Assembly (NCBI GenBank): GCA_903813345.2
Contig: CAIIXF020000011.1
Location: 11,628,842 to 11,692,841 of the forward strand
Origin: Owenia fusiformis
Lineage: Eukaryota; Annelida; Polychaeta; Sabellida; Oweniidae
DNA length: 64,000 bases
Direction of reading: 5' to 3'
This document shows positions 1 to 11,984 of this stretch, piece by piece. The notes under the pieces are model-generated. The model was given only the letters and a program-made list of their open reading frames with translations. It did not search any database and was not told the DNA's origin. The stretch's first letter is position 1, and every line of letters starts with the position of its first letter. Made by a program: the position numbers and the translations under genes.

Positions 1-55
1 AGCAGATGGCTTGCACAGCAAAAAATGTGAATCAAAGCACTGAATCCTGGAGCCA

Positions 56-560
56 GGATTCATACAGGATTCATATGCACATATGAATCCTGTATGAATC
101 CTGCCTCTAGGATTCATACAGGATTCGCTGTTTAAATAGTTTACAAATGAATCCTGCCTTCAGGAATCATACAGGATTCATATGCAATATAGTTTACAAA
201 TGAATCCAGCCTCCAGGAATCATACAGGATTCATATGCAATATAGTTTACAAATGAATCCTGCCTTCAGGAATCATACAGGATTCATATGCAATATAGTT
301 TACAAATGAATCCAGCCTTCAGGAATCATACAGGATTCATATGCAATATAGTTTACAAATGAATCCAGCCTTCAGGAACCATACAGGATTCATATGCAAT
401 ATAGTTTACAAATGAATCCAGCCTTCAGGATTCATACAGGATTCATATAGAAGGTAGTTTGCAAATAAATCCTGTAGCCAGGATCCAAGCAGGATTCATA
501 TATAATATAGTTTACAAATGAATCCAGCCTTCAGGATTCGTACAGGATTTAAACGGAAAT
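56..560. repeat. 53-bp tandem repeat array, left arm
   Basis: About nine units of a 53-bp repeat. Each holds TATGCAATATAGTTTACAAA followed by GAATCC(A/T)GCCT(T/C)CAGGA and a CATACAGGATTC segment. The GAATCCTG/CAGGATTC pairs make every unit partly palindromic. The array is the reverse complement of the one at 10440-10980. Confidence 0.9.
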
Positions 561-845
561 TGATGTGCATGTTTTTGTTTTAACAGTTATCATTGGCGTG
601 TCGCATATATTACGCCAAATGCGCACAGGCGTACCAAATGAAATCGAAAATTTAATAAAAATGTGTAATTATTTGAGAAGCTACCTTGTGCATAAATCCC
701 GCATGATTCCTGAAGGCTGAATTCATTTTGTAAATTATTCAAATGGCGAGTCTTGCATGACACAATCTATTTTTAATTTAATTTAAAGATAGCCATATTG
801 TTTTTCAGTTTTTGTCCTAATCAGTTGTTGCGTTTAAGCAGAACT

Positions 846-1104
846 CTAGTATTTTAAATCTGTTTGATAATGAAGCTTGAACATTTGTTTTGTAACTAAG
901 CGCGCGATCGGCACACCGATGGGCCGCCGATGGGCATTCCGATCGGCATTCCGATGGGTATTCCGATGGGCGATGGGTATACCGATCGGCACACCTATCG
1001 ACATGCCCATGCTATTGCTCCATCGGCACCTCGGTCGGCACATACATAATGTAATGATAATACCATCGGCACTGGTCGATCGTATAACACAGATCAATAA
1101 TTAA
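846..1104. repeat. CGATCGGC-type GC-rich short repeat array
   Basis: Repeats of the form ATTCCGATCGGC/ATTCCGATGGGT, with a mostly 12-15 bp period, stand out as GC-rich against AT-rich flanks. Open frames on both strands here follow from the repeat and are not taken as genes. A related array in the same large element lies at 9385-9628. Confidence 0.75.
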
Positions 1105-4100
1105 AAGCTAAATTAATTGTTTTGCATAATGCGATCTTTGTCTTATCTTCATCCTAGGTCTTATATAATTTTATGCTTAAATCATCGATCAGAGACATAA
1201 ACCAGTTTTATATGTCTCTGCTCAACCCATCGTCAGTTCCCACGCTCAATCACTACGTTTTAGGATAGGTCCGAAGCTTGATGAAGCAAGATGGCTTAAA
1301 CATACATGTAGTAATAATTTACAACATCAATGGATATAATTACACAGTCACATGTACTTTGTTATTAAATTCAGAAACGTTTACGGCCCGCGCGTATTTT
1401 CGGATTTTAAACTTGATATTGTTTATTGAATTGTTATCTAGATTCTTCTTCTATTTTTTTTTTATTTGGGAACGTATAATTTTATTATTAGAGTACCCAG
1501 GAAAGCAATACATGTACAATAATTCAATATTACTAATAATTATTAAGCTCATGGCCACTTGGCTTTGTGTATTTCCATACTCATTTATAAAGTCCAAAAG
1601 ACGAGCGAGTTCGTATAAATAAATAACGCAAACCACGTTCTTAAAGTTTTTATTCAGAATCGTATTTTATATTTAGTATAACTTTTTATTTATTAAGTTA
1701 CAGAGACAAGCGGGCACATATAGGTTTGTTGCAAGACCATTTCTGCGATGACCAAGGACCATATTTTGGTTTTATAACGGGGATATTGCTCGGGCTTGAA
1801 TAACAAATAAAAGACATGTTCTTATTTCTGTATTCTGTCCTTTGATTGTGTATTAAGTTGTGCTGCACGCCAAACGTTAAGATTGTTAAAACACTTAAAA
1901 TAAAACTTTATTCCTTTCAATTTACATAAAAATGAAACAGACTAGATTTGAAGTTCAGTCACACCAGCCACTGGTCAAAGGAAGTACAAATATCTAGACT
2001 AATCAAATGTCTGAGAATTCAATAACTGTCTGGGATCCAATATTAATTTTATTGAATCAATCTAAGAAAAGTATAAAGATGGATTTTAAACTTTTAGAGG
2101 GAAAAGCTAAATATGCATTGTAAACCAAAAAATAATTCATCAAAGTGTCACTTGTGTCGTACATATTTCATAAAAACGAATAAAGCACAACTCTAATCAT
2201 GAAGTCGTATCGGCGCTAAACGACCCTCCCAAAAAACGCATCGAAGTAGGGAATGCTTGGTGAATTCTTCCGAGACTGACTTTTGTTATTTCAAAATTGA
2301 AATATGCCAAATTCCTATAAAATAATCAAATTACCACGCGATATTTTCCCTGGGGTTTACTCTATTTTAGATTTACAAGAAACATGTTTATTTGAGGTTG
2401 TGATGATTGCGTTTGCTTCTCACGAGTTCATTGAAAAGTTCAGTAAAACTTCAGAGATCAAAAGACTAATTAGGCACCTGATTGCGAAAGTTTGATTGCA
2501 TTTCGATCGCCGGGATTTTACAAGCGTATTGTTTAAGTACCGATCGTGTTCTTGGGATCTTGATTACTTCCCATTTTAAGTTTTGGGTTGGAAGCAATGA
2601 GTATGTCGGACTTTCTCAAGTTCACTGGCACATAATGAAACAATACCCCTTTATATTAGTCCAATTGGAATTCGCATAAACATACCATATATTAACTATA
2701 ATTAATAGCCTACATAAAAGCATCATGATAAACCATGACATCCCATGTCTGCTCAGCATGTTTCAGGTGAAACAGAAAGATGCTATGAGTATCAGAATGA
2801 CATAAAAGGGTTTAGTTTGGTATTCAAAATAATTGTAAATAATATTTAATTCATTCTACAATTGAATAATCATGATGCATCAATTAATACAATGTACATG
2901 AAATTCGTCTGTTTAAAATAATATTCATTTTTACAGGATAGCGAGATGGGAGAGAGGGATAGCAGGAAGAGAGGCAAGGCCGAAGGGGTTGGTGCAAGCC
3001 TTCACTACAGATAGGAGTTCATTCAATGGGATTCGACGCATTCGTTGAAGTTCTGAAAAAATATTTGGTTATAATTAATTCAATGAATGCATTCGACCGT
3101 TTGCAACCACAACTGACTTTCGAATCCCAAGAGTCAGTGGGTTACCTGGCTTTCCTACATCATGTTAATTTGCAGTTACTTGTTTCACTGTTTATATTTG
3201 AAAGTTAATTAATTAAGGGTTTGCGTTATATTCCAGATATAAGAGAGATTCAGCTACATGCATTTAGCAAAATTTGAACGTGTAATATGTGACCCTAAGC
3301 AACATTGTTCCCCCATCCAACGGTTTATAATAATAACAACTTACCTAAGATCTTTATACTAAACTAGTCAAATTTAAAGATAACTTTGAGAGATATACCG
3401 CAGGGAAAAATGAGTTTACGCGTTCAGCTAAAGAACGTGTAGCTTAACCTCTCTATTGTTTTTTTACAGTTGGAGGCGATCGTGACAATTTCGAAGACAA
3501 AAAGCTCTATATTAGCAATATTGAAATAGATTTATTGTTTTTGCATGTTACATAATATAAGCTTATATTCTTACAGTTTATTGCATGCTCTTTTATTAAT
3601 TTTGATATAAAAATGTTACACTGCTGCCGCTCCAGATGTTTATTTCTTATGAATATTTAGCAAATAATTCACTCTATTGTGGTGAATACCTGTACATCTT
3701 TCACAAGTGATACTAGTGTTCCACGAATCCCCCCCCCCTGGCAAATCCTGGCTACGGGCCTGGGTATTAACCGAAAATAAATGAAATATTTGTTTTATTC
3801 AAAGACGTCCTTGTTTTAATTCATGACTGTCCATTGTCCAGCTTACATCTGGGAAGACAAGATTAATCTTACTCAACATGTCAGAGCTATTTATGATTCA
3901 ATACTCAGTATTGATTCTTGTAATGAAACATGTATTGAACGTTTTGTGAAGAGAGAAAATTGGATATTAAATTATGATATAAACCACCCTATCATTACAA
4001 AATAATTTCATGCAATATTTTATTGCATCATAAAATTGAAGAATGTCAGTAATGGAATTAAATGGGGGTTGAGATTCAGGCCCATAGTCAGTTTTTCTAC

Positions 4101-5220
4101 ATTTTGAGCAGTGAACTTGGGCGAAAGTTGTCATTGTTAAATGTGACCCCTGGAATTTTTCAAAAAGTGGCCTCCTTGGTATTCCTGGCGGGCCTGACCT
4201 TCCAAAGAATTCTACCCAAGACGCACTGAGACCTGCTTTGCCGATGATTGACAGAACAAAATTCAGATTCCAAATGGCACCAACGATGAATTGTTATGGA
4301 ACAAGTTTTGGTTTTAAAGAGATGATCGGACTCTTGTAATGTTCTCCTCTCCACGAAATTGTGGGGTTAAAAGTATCATGTACATTTTACTATACCAATC
4401 TTTATATGATTTACAAATATCTAACACTCAACATGTAGCTGTAACTTCAATGCAACATTTCAGTCCCCGAGTCAAATGATCAAAAATAATTATGTTTTCA
4501 TTCACGCCTTCCTGCTTTACAGTATAATGTAGGATGCTATTGAAGAATATGCCAATAAACTCATTTCAGCGGGTACCACAGTCACACTACTCTGTCCACA
4601 AACCGTAGCCCGTATTTCTTTAAAAAGAATACAGGCTGCAGTAAAGTTGCAAATTGAGGACTTTTGATCATTTCCATATTTCTGAAGGGATACAATCGAT
4701 TTACTACTTGTATATATCAAATATATTCATCAAGCAGTTTGCATTTTATTATTACCAGGAAATCCCATAGACAAAGATAGAGAATACCTCTCCATTTGCA
4801 TCTTCACTGCAGCTTGTTCCTATGAAAAAATACAGGCTAGAGTATGGGGGTAGGGTAGTGTGATAGGGGATTATTGGACCGCCCAAGGGCCGAAGGCCAA
4901 ATGTCTAGTTTTTCAGTGTGTTCAATGCTGAATGTTGATATTCATTTTGAAACACCACGACGACTGGGCATTGCACTATGGCCCGCTATTTCTCAGATAG
5001 TAAAATATAAGACTTCTAAACTAGTAGTAATACCCTTAGAACAAGGTAGTTATTGTGGTTGTCTTGTTCTGCTTTTAGGGATTGCTTCACATGATGGATT
5101 TGATACATACACTTGTATTACAATCGGAAACAAAAGTTTTATATTTGTCAAAACAATAAGTATTATTTAAAAAACAAACAAAAGATTATTCACTAATCCA
5201 TCAATTTCCCTGTTCAGCGG
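1105..5220. other. No recognised gene; interior of the large left element
   Basis: AT-rich DNA without a recognisable coding exon. A short run of C followed by CTGGCAAATCCTGGCTACGG at about 3729-3758 is one of several dispersed copies of a GTAGCC-type motif in this window. A frame open without an ATG (about 4113-4339, plus) follows a plausible acceptor (TTGAGCAG), but I recognise no protein in it. Confidence 0.5.
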
Positions 5221-5228
5221 ATGTTTGT

Positions 5229-5350
5229 CTACTTTGATTACAGTGAAGTCTAAAGATCACCCAGGACTCTGATTACAGCAGAAGTCGTCTAGGACTCTGA
5301 TTATAGAAAATATCGTCTCAGCCTTTGATTACAGAGATCTTCTAGGTTTT
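5229..5350. repeat. Short tandem repeat, about 40 bp, three to four units
   Basis: Degenerate units centred on GGACTCTGATTACAG and GTCGTCTAGG recur every 35-40 bp. Confidence 0.6.
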
Positions 5351-5747
5351 CACCTTCAGACTCACCTTGTGGATTGAGTGTATCATGAGCTCTCGAGAAA
5401 TCAATGACAATATTTGCCCTTTCAGGCCCGTAGCCATTTTCCAGAGTGATGGAGGCAGGGGGTCCACATTAAACAACATTGGTCATCACTTAAGTTAAAA
5501 GAGCTCACAATCATGAAAAACTGCACGATTTTAAATAAACTTTGGAGAAAGGCGTCCCCCCCCTTCTCTGACTACAGGTCTGACTTTGTCAAATGCCATG
5601 GAGGTCGATTGCAATTATATTCTAGGGTCGCCATTTGAATGAAAGAAACGCATAAATTAAATATTAAAACTTTCCCACATTTTCACGTCTTTGCCTTTCT
5701 ATGTTTGAATTTTTATTTTCTTAACCTTCAGGAAAAAAAACTAAATA

Positions 5748-6165
5748 CATAGGGGTTATGCACTGGGAGGTTTTGGATACAGGGAATATCCCAAGGAATA
5801 TTCCATGTATCCAAACCGACCGTGCATAACTGGTGTATCTCATACTTGAGTGGGTTTAGGGTAGATATAACCTTTTCCACCTTTTTCAAATGACAAGATA
5901 TTTATATTTAACATTTTCGTAATATTCTTTTTGTTCAATACAATGAAATTGTAACATTTAAACTTAAAAAAATTAAATTTTAAAATTAAAAAATTAAAAC
6001 TTTTGATATTTAAACTTTTGAAAAATTCCCGGGAGCGGGATGGATATATTATATCTGCCCGCATTTGGCCTGGAGCGGGACATATACAATATATCCTGCC
6101 CGCTCCTCAGATACGATATATATTCCCGGGTGATATCTACCCCAAACCCACTCAAGTATGAGATG
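5748..6165. mobile_element. Foldback element (copy 1)
   Basis: The sequence GTATCTCATACTTGAGTGGG at about 5835 returns inverted at about 6145-6165, enclosing palindromic TATATCC/GGATATA blocks. A second copy in opposite orientation lies at 38150-38645. It shares the outer GGGAGGTTTTGGATA end and the CCCGGGAATATATAT interior. No coding capacity. Confidence 0.7.
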
Positions 6166-6761
6166 TGACTTGATCCTATATCCTATACCCCTAAAGGTCT
6201 CAAAAGATTAAAATTATTTTTGAAAACCCTTTCCCACAGAAATAATACCGGAGGAGGTGGAAATTACTTTGAAGCCCTAGAAATTAATGTTACTAAAGTA
6301 CATGCACGTTTGCGTAGATGGATTGAATACTTCACCTGGCAAAAGTTCTTAACTAACTATCAAAACAAAACAAAGCATGCAATTCTATTGGCGATCCTGC
6401 CTAAGTAATAACAATAACAATTAACACTGGAAAAAATGTTCATGCCTTATAATCAGCCATCTAAATGCAGATAATACCTGAAAATCCGTCTAGAAAAAGT
6501 AACAATAACAAAAACAATTAACAGATTCGTGCCAATTAATTAATTATCGGACTATGGATTTTTCATAAATTATGCTTGCTTCAAGCAACTGCGTACCCCT
6601 CTCTTGTTAGTAAACATAGGTCGGAAGAAATCATCATAAGATTTTGACATTGTACCATCTAGTTGAAAGCCCATGATTGTACTTGAGGCAATTTTCATAA
6701 ACTATAAAATAAAGACCGCCGTGTTAAATTATTGACGACTCATTAAACTGTGATATTATAA

Positions 6762-6993
6762 GTTATTGAATGATTTGAAGTGCAATACAGGATATTCTGC
6801 TCGAAAAATTCCGTATTGGAACGAGACAGAATATATCCTGTATTGCACTTCAAATCATTCAATAACGTTTTTATCGTGTGATCCTCTGTATTGCTACTGA
6901 GATTGTCCCCTCCGTACCAATATTTTCTGTATAACGACGGAGATGCTCAACGGGGACAATCTCAGTAGCAATACAGGTTTGTACAGCACGATA
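6762..6993. repeat. Two adjacent long hairpins
   Basis: Hairpin 1 (6762-6866) has arms of about 38 nt, beginning GTTATTGAATGATTTGAAGT and returning inverted at the right. Hairpin 2 (6886-6976) has 25-nt perfect arms, CTGTATTGCTACTGAGATTG and onward, with an outer pairing of TTATCGTG and CACGATAA. CAATACAG occurs in both stems. Confidence 0.85.
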
Positions 6994-7417
6994 ACTGACC
7001 AATCATTTTACAGATAATACGATAAATTGCCGTGTTGTTGTAACCAATTTCAAGGGGAACCCGTAAAACAGAATACAAATATATTATACAATATATTAAG
7101 AACGGAATGATAAAGTATGAAAATTCCCCTCATTCGTGATCCGGAATCGTATAGGAAAACAGATGCGATAGATAATTCTATTTGAATTAAATGAGAAAGT
7201 TTACTATACAACCTCGGAATTCAAAAATTTCCGGGCTGTTTTTATTTGCCAGTCACATTAGGCTCAGAACGCATGGACTCTGTCATATCATCGTATCTCA
7301 TGTGTTTGAAATCTAATTATTACAATTAAGGTTTAATTATTCTCGTCACATTCAAAATTGTATCTCTTATAAAAATCATTTTGTCCCCGATTCCCCTGTC
7401 ATTCTGATTTCCAGTGC

Positions 7418-7632
7418 CGATTAAACCAGTAAAATGTTCCGATCGTCACAACATTCGATGCACCGAGAGGTTTCACCAGTTCATGTACATGCAGCAATTA
7501 TTATTGGAAGGATATATGGAATGTACATGCATACTGTGCTGAATATACAGTATGCATGGAATTGTATGAATCCGTGAAATCTTTCGATGTATCGAATATT
7601 GCGACGATCGGAACATTGACTGGTTTAATCTC
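7418..7632. mobile_element. Short inverted-repeat element
   Basis: The left end GATTAAACCAGTAAAATGTT and the following CCGATCGTC return inverted at about 7600-7630. Arms are about 54 bp. Weaker pairing continues outside (CTGTCATTCTGATTTCC near 7395 against about 7722-7740). No coding capacity. Confidence 0.7.
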
Positions 7633-7869
7633 CCGACACCATTGTGTGATCTACAGCAAGTATCCTTTGGCATATCAAAGGGTTAGATAAAGTGAGACTC
7701 CGATAGATCAGAATGTCCCGACACGGGAAATCAGAATGACAGAACAAATATAATTTTGAATACCATGACCAGAGACTAAATCTATGAATGGGAGGTAGGG
7801 AATCGCACAATTTTGTAATTCCAATGCTGCCCTTGTCTTTTATCAACGTTATACAATGATGCAAACAAA

Positions 7870-9380
7870 ACAGATCGTAATAAATCTTATTTTAATTTTA
7901 ATTCCTACAGGAAATCTCACCCCCCCCCCCCCCCCAAAGACTGGTGACATTTGAAAGACTTTATCAATTCATGCAATTCAAACAATCAAATCAAATCAAA
8001 ATTAAAACATGCAAACAGGTATATCTGCTTAATATGGAGGAATATCCGAGGAAATGTGTGACTCTGGGTTCTCAGTCCTTAATGTCGCTAAATACCTAAA
8101 AAGCAACTTATCTGCTTATTATAAATTATGAAATAATTTAACAATTAAACAGAAACGCAATGCATGCCAAACATTTATCTATTGTTATATTATGCATGTA
8201 TGGGTATTATTTCATAGTTTGCACTTGTATCGAGCAGCTGTGTATACCCCTTTCTCAAGCCCAATATGGGATTAACACACCACTTGAGGCAAGATTCAAA
8301 AACTATCTCCACGGGCTATACTTGAAGAACGCCACTGACGGGTCTGTGCCCTTTAGGATGGGCCGTATTGTTCATGTGTGTATCTTACCCACGGGAACCT
8401 ACAAAACAGAAAAATATATAATTACATTGTGAGGATATATAAAACCCCCTAGAATAAGATACAAGCAGTGTAAACATCCATATTTGCAAAAATAACGATA
8501 AAGCACTGTCAGTAAGTGGTTGTAGTACCATATGCGTATAGCATTTGGAAAAGATGATAAAACGCAAAATATGATTGAAATATTTGCTGAAGTCTTGGAT
8601 CGATGATCTGATAGAAAATTTAGGGAAGGCGTTGAATCATAATTGGAGAGCAAAATAATAATAGTTGCAATTTATATATGTTTATCATTTCAATTATTCC
8701 GAGAAATCAAGAATAAAATGTAACTTTCTTTGGATATCTGTCGCATTTGTTTTACTGGAAAGGCTAGTTCCAGGGGGCTACATGTAGTTTAGTCATATTG
8801 ACGAATTTCCAAAATGACAAATTATCATGCTGCGCGTTAAATTGGGGTATCTTTTGATTCTTTTCCATTGAGGTACGCTTATATCTAATCTAATAGTTTT
8901 GTTTTAACGAAATGAAAACAAGATCTTTAATGTAAACATCCGCATTTCAAATCAAATATAATATATCCTGAGATGATCATAGAATAATTGTGTGAATCCC
9001 AAGCACAACCCATTACAATGGTCTATCAGTCAATCTGCATTACAACAAACGAATAACAATCCTGGAAACATTTCAAATATATTTGTCTTTGACTTATTTG
9101 TTTAAGAGGTGCACGCAATGTCGCAATCAAAATCATCGACGGTCCAACTTCAACGTACAATCTACGTATACAGACATAATTGCAGACTTATCTTACTAAA
9201 TAATCATTTGTCCTCATTGTGATTTGCCCGTCTGAAAGATTATTTTATAGATTATACAGAATGCTCTATAAAAGGATTTCTATATTTTTAAGACGGCAAT
9301 AGTTATTATTTACTAAAACTAGTTCTCAGTATAAACTTATTTTTATTGAATATGTTTCAAGAATATAACTTTCTAACTAA
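7870..9380. other. No recognised gene; interior of the large left element
   Basis: AT-rich sequence with a C homopolymer at 7918-7935. A 90-codon frame at 8160-8432 (plus) matches no family I recognise and has no clear splice context. Confidence 0.5.
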
Positions 9381-9384
9381 TAAT

Positions 9385-9628
9385 CTAACTCTCAAGAAAT
9401 ATCATTATGAGTTTATCGATGTTTTTTTCGATCCTCCGATGCATTGATGTATACTGTGCCGACGGGAATGCCGTCCCGATGACTTTGCCGATCGGCAGAA
9501 CTATCCCGATGGCGATGCCTATCGGAGTGCCGACCGGTGTGCCGACCAAACTGCCGACACTACACCGATCGGAGCGCCGATCGGAACATGCCGATGTGAC
9601 TCTCGGCAAAAGCAGTACTGTATCCTAG
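9385..9628. repeat. CGATCGGC-type GC-rich short repeat array
   Basis: Repeats such as GCCGATCGGC, CCGACCGGTG and CCGATCGGAG resemble the array at 846-1104. The two lie at comparable depth from the two ends of the 14-10999 element. Open frames on both strands are by-products of the repeat. Confidence 0.75.
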
Positions 9629-10439
9629 GGCCTATCATTTCAATGTAATTTAAAGGCTTACAGGGGTGCTTCAAAATCATCCCTGCGGCCCAAGAGTAAT
9701 TCATTGCATTGTGACATTCATGAGCTGCTATGAAAGCAGTGAAGGACCGATCTTGAAGGATGCTTCAAAATCGGGTTCAAATTGTAATATTGAGGCCTAC
9801 TAATCTTTCATAACACGTGACGCATTCTATATTAGCATTAAGAAATGAGAAATGGGCGTAGGAGCGGAGTAAGAGACCCAGGATAAGAAGAACCATTGGG
9901 CAAGATGGCCCACCAAGTTTGTTTATCATCAAATATACATCGCCTGATATTATCTCCTGACAGGGACAGCATCGATCTCAATGGCCATTGCACTTTGTTT
10001 CATTTAGGCGGCACCTTCTCCAAGAAGAAACTCTTTTAACGGCACCACTTCTGTAAGTCTGTGGTAAAAAACCTCCCGTCCGAAGAAGTTATCTTACAGA
10101 ACGGCCCCTTTTGACCCTCGGGGGCCCTTCTTGCCCTGCCATGGCCACACAAAACCATTTCCAGTAGTGACATTTGCGAGTTAATACCAATAAGAATAAA
10201 ACGGACCGAATAAAACCAATGTCCTTTTTTCAATAAACATGGCTACATGTATATTTAAAGTTTATATACCCATTCGGGGAAGACAATATAAATAAAACAA
10301 TGTATTTTAAATTAGCACACAGAACAACTTTTAAATAATTACACATTTTTATTAAATTTTTCGAATTCATTTGGTACGCCTGTGCGCATTTGGCGTAATA
10401 TATGCGATACGCCAATGTGAGTGTTAGAATAGAAACATA

Positions 10440-10980
10440 CACATCAATTCCAATTTTCGTTTGATTCCTGTATGATTCCTGAAGGCTGGATTCATTTGTA
10501 AACTATATTGCATATGAATCCTGCTTGAATCCTGGCTACAGGATTCATTTGCAAACTACCTTCTATATGAATCCTGTACGAATCCTGAAGGCTGGATTCA
10601 TTTGTAAACTATATTGCATATGAATCCTGTATGATTCCTGAAGGCAGGATTCATTTGCAAACTACCTTCTATATGAATCCTGTACGAATCCCGAAGGCTG
10701 GATTCATTTGTAAACTATATTGCATATGAATCCTGTATGATTCCTGAAGGCAGGATTCATTTGCAAACTACCTTCTATATGAATCCTGTACGAATCCTGA
10801 AGGCTGGATTCATTTGTAAACTATATTGCATATGAATCCTGTATGATTCCTGAAGGCAGGATTCATTTGTAAACTATTTAAACAGCGAATCCTGTATGAA
10901 TCCTGGAGGCAGGATTCATACAGGATTCATATGTGCATATGAATCCTGTATGAATCCTGACTCCAGGATTCAGTGGTTTG
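10440..10980. repeat. 53-bp tandem repeat array, right arm
   Basis: The same 53-bp family as 56-560, in reverse complement (GAATCCTGTATGATTCCTGA, then AGGCTGGATTCATTTGTAAA). Units alternate between two subtypes, giving a dimeric period near 106 bp. Confidence 0.9.
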
Positions 10981-11002
10981 ATTCACATTTTTTGCTGTGT
11001 TG

Positions 11003-11218
11003 TAATCTGGTAGAATGCTCGTATTCCAGGAGCTGGCTAATATTCTAGTGGGTGCCTCATCTTCCAGTGGATGGCTGGTCTTCAAATGATTTTTTATCTT
11101 TTTGAGGGTGGTTCCTCTTCCAGAGGATGGATAATCTTCCAGACGGCATTTTCTGTTCCAGTTGGTTACTTGGCTTCCAGTTTGTGGCTTAGATTCTAGT
11201 GGGCTGATCACTCCCATG
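11003..11218 (-). other. Exon-like block, copy A second part (unproven)
   Basis: On the minus strand an acceptor-like TTTGCCTTTAG ends at 11219. It is followed by a block open for about 96 codons, running on into the neighbouring repeat array. It is homologous to the block ending at 15598: both begin with a similar peptide (ISPLE/ISLLA, then PQTGS/PHTGS) and hold CTGGAAGATGA-type short repeats. The large element at 14-10999 abuts it and may have cut it. Coding status is doubtful because the repeat unit in the relative is 19 bp. Confidence 0.3.
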
Positions 11219-11271
11219 CTAAAGGCAAATCTGAAATACTCTAAATTTGGAAATAAAACTTCTGTACTTAC

Positions 11272-11457
11272 TTGAGCAGGATCCTAGAGACTTTTCTCAT
11301 CTTGAACAAAGCTACTGCAGTCGCACAATGACATCACCAGAATAACAACATTTTATGTAGGTACAGGTGCTACAGACACAAGGTCCTTATTGTAGTTACG
11401 CTTTGAACCATCTCAGAAAGGGTAGACGTTTCTACCTCCAGGGTAAGAGAAGTGCAT
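11272..11457 (-). other. Exon-like block, copy A first part (unproven)
   Basis: Minus-strand segment bounded by an acceptor-like GTACTTACAG and a donor-like CTCAA|GTAAGTAC. It has stops in all frames, so it would be noncoding. The same boundaries are kept in a diverged copy at 15646-15841. The implied intron to the next block is only 53 nt. Confidence 0.3.
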
Positions 11458-11779
11458 CTGTAAGTACCTGTAAAATATGAAGTCAGCAATGATTTAAATT
11501 TTGATTTGTAGTTACAATGACAAAATGATCGAACCACTTAACAGGCGGAGGAGGGAATGCAAGGCATTCCTTTAATTGATCCTAGTAAATATCTCTTGGC
11601 CTTGTACCCCTCCCGGCTCAAGATTTACATCATCAAATCAACTAACTGCCTGAACAGAAGTATCTCTGTAGAACATGAATTAAAATTATGTTTTTGCATA
11701 TTGAATTGCCCCCACCCCCAAGACCAATATAATGAATAGTATTTTATTTATCTTTTGATATGTAAAGCCAACATACACA

Positions 11780-11974
11780 TTATCTCCACATTTGCTCTAC
11801 ACTATAGCTACCCTCGTCCACGTGGGTGTAACGTTCCTGTTGTTTCTTTAGTTGCAGACACCTATTAGTACAAGCAATAGCAACATGCTTTGTAGATACA
11901 AACACTGCAAACAGCTGACCCAAATCATTGATCCACTCCAAAACATCACAACCAGGGTAGAAATTGTTATGACC
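11780..11974 (-). other. Candidate coding exon of unknown family
   Basis: On the minus strand TAGTACTTTCAG is followed by a frame of about 64 codons that reads like ordinary protein, for example CDVLEWINDLGQLFAVFV and then KHVAIACTNRCLQLKKQQER. It ends with TAA at 11780. The acceptor region resembles those near 11457 and 15841, so it may belong to the same duplicated unit. I do not recognise the family. No partner exon was found, so it could be a relic or a chance frame. Confidence 0.3.
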
Positions 11975-11984
11975 TGAAAGTACT

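Larger units (their letters stand above)
14..10999. mobile_element. Putative 11-kb foldback-type element with repeat-bearing inverted ends
   Basis: The left end begins CACAGCAAAAAATGTGAATC and the right end is its reverse complement, closing ...TTTGCTGTG at 10999. TTG lies directly outside both ends (11-13 and 11000-11002), a possible 3-bp target duplication. Homology of the arms runs inward about 700 bp, through a 53-bp repeat array and an adjoining single-copy block (left 560-700, right 10310-10440). Both sides also carry CGATCGGC-type arrays further in. No transposase is recognisable inside; the longest open frames are short and of low complexity. The layout recalls foldback elements with repeat-bearing ends, or CACTA-like elements with subterminal repeats. 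The class is inference; the inverted ends are seen directly. Confidence 0.6.

Noticed and set aside
877-1104. Frames in the CGATCGGC array on both strands
   Set aside because: Low-complexity repeat translation; same effect at 9385-9628.
4113-4339. Frame after an acceptor-like TTGAGCAG, with GIPGGP near the start
   Set aside because: One GIPGGP is not a collagen repeat; no donor or partner exon was found.
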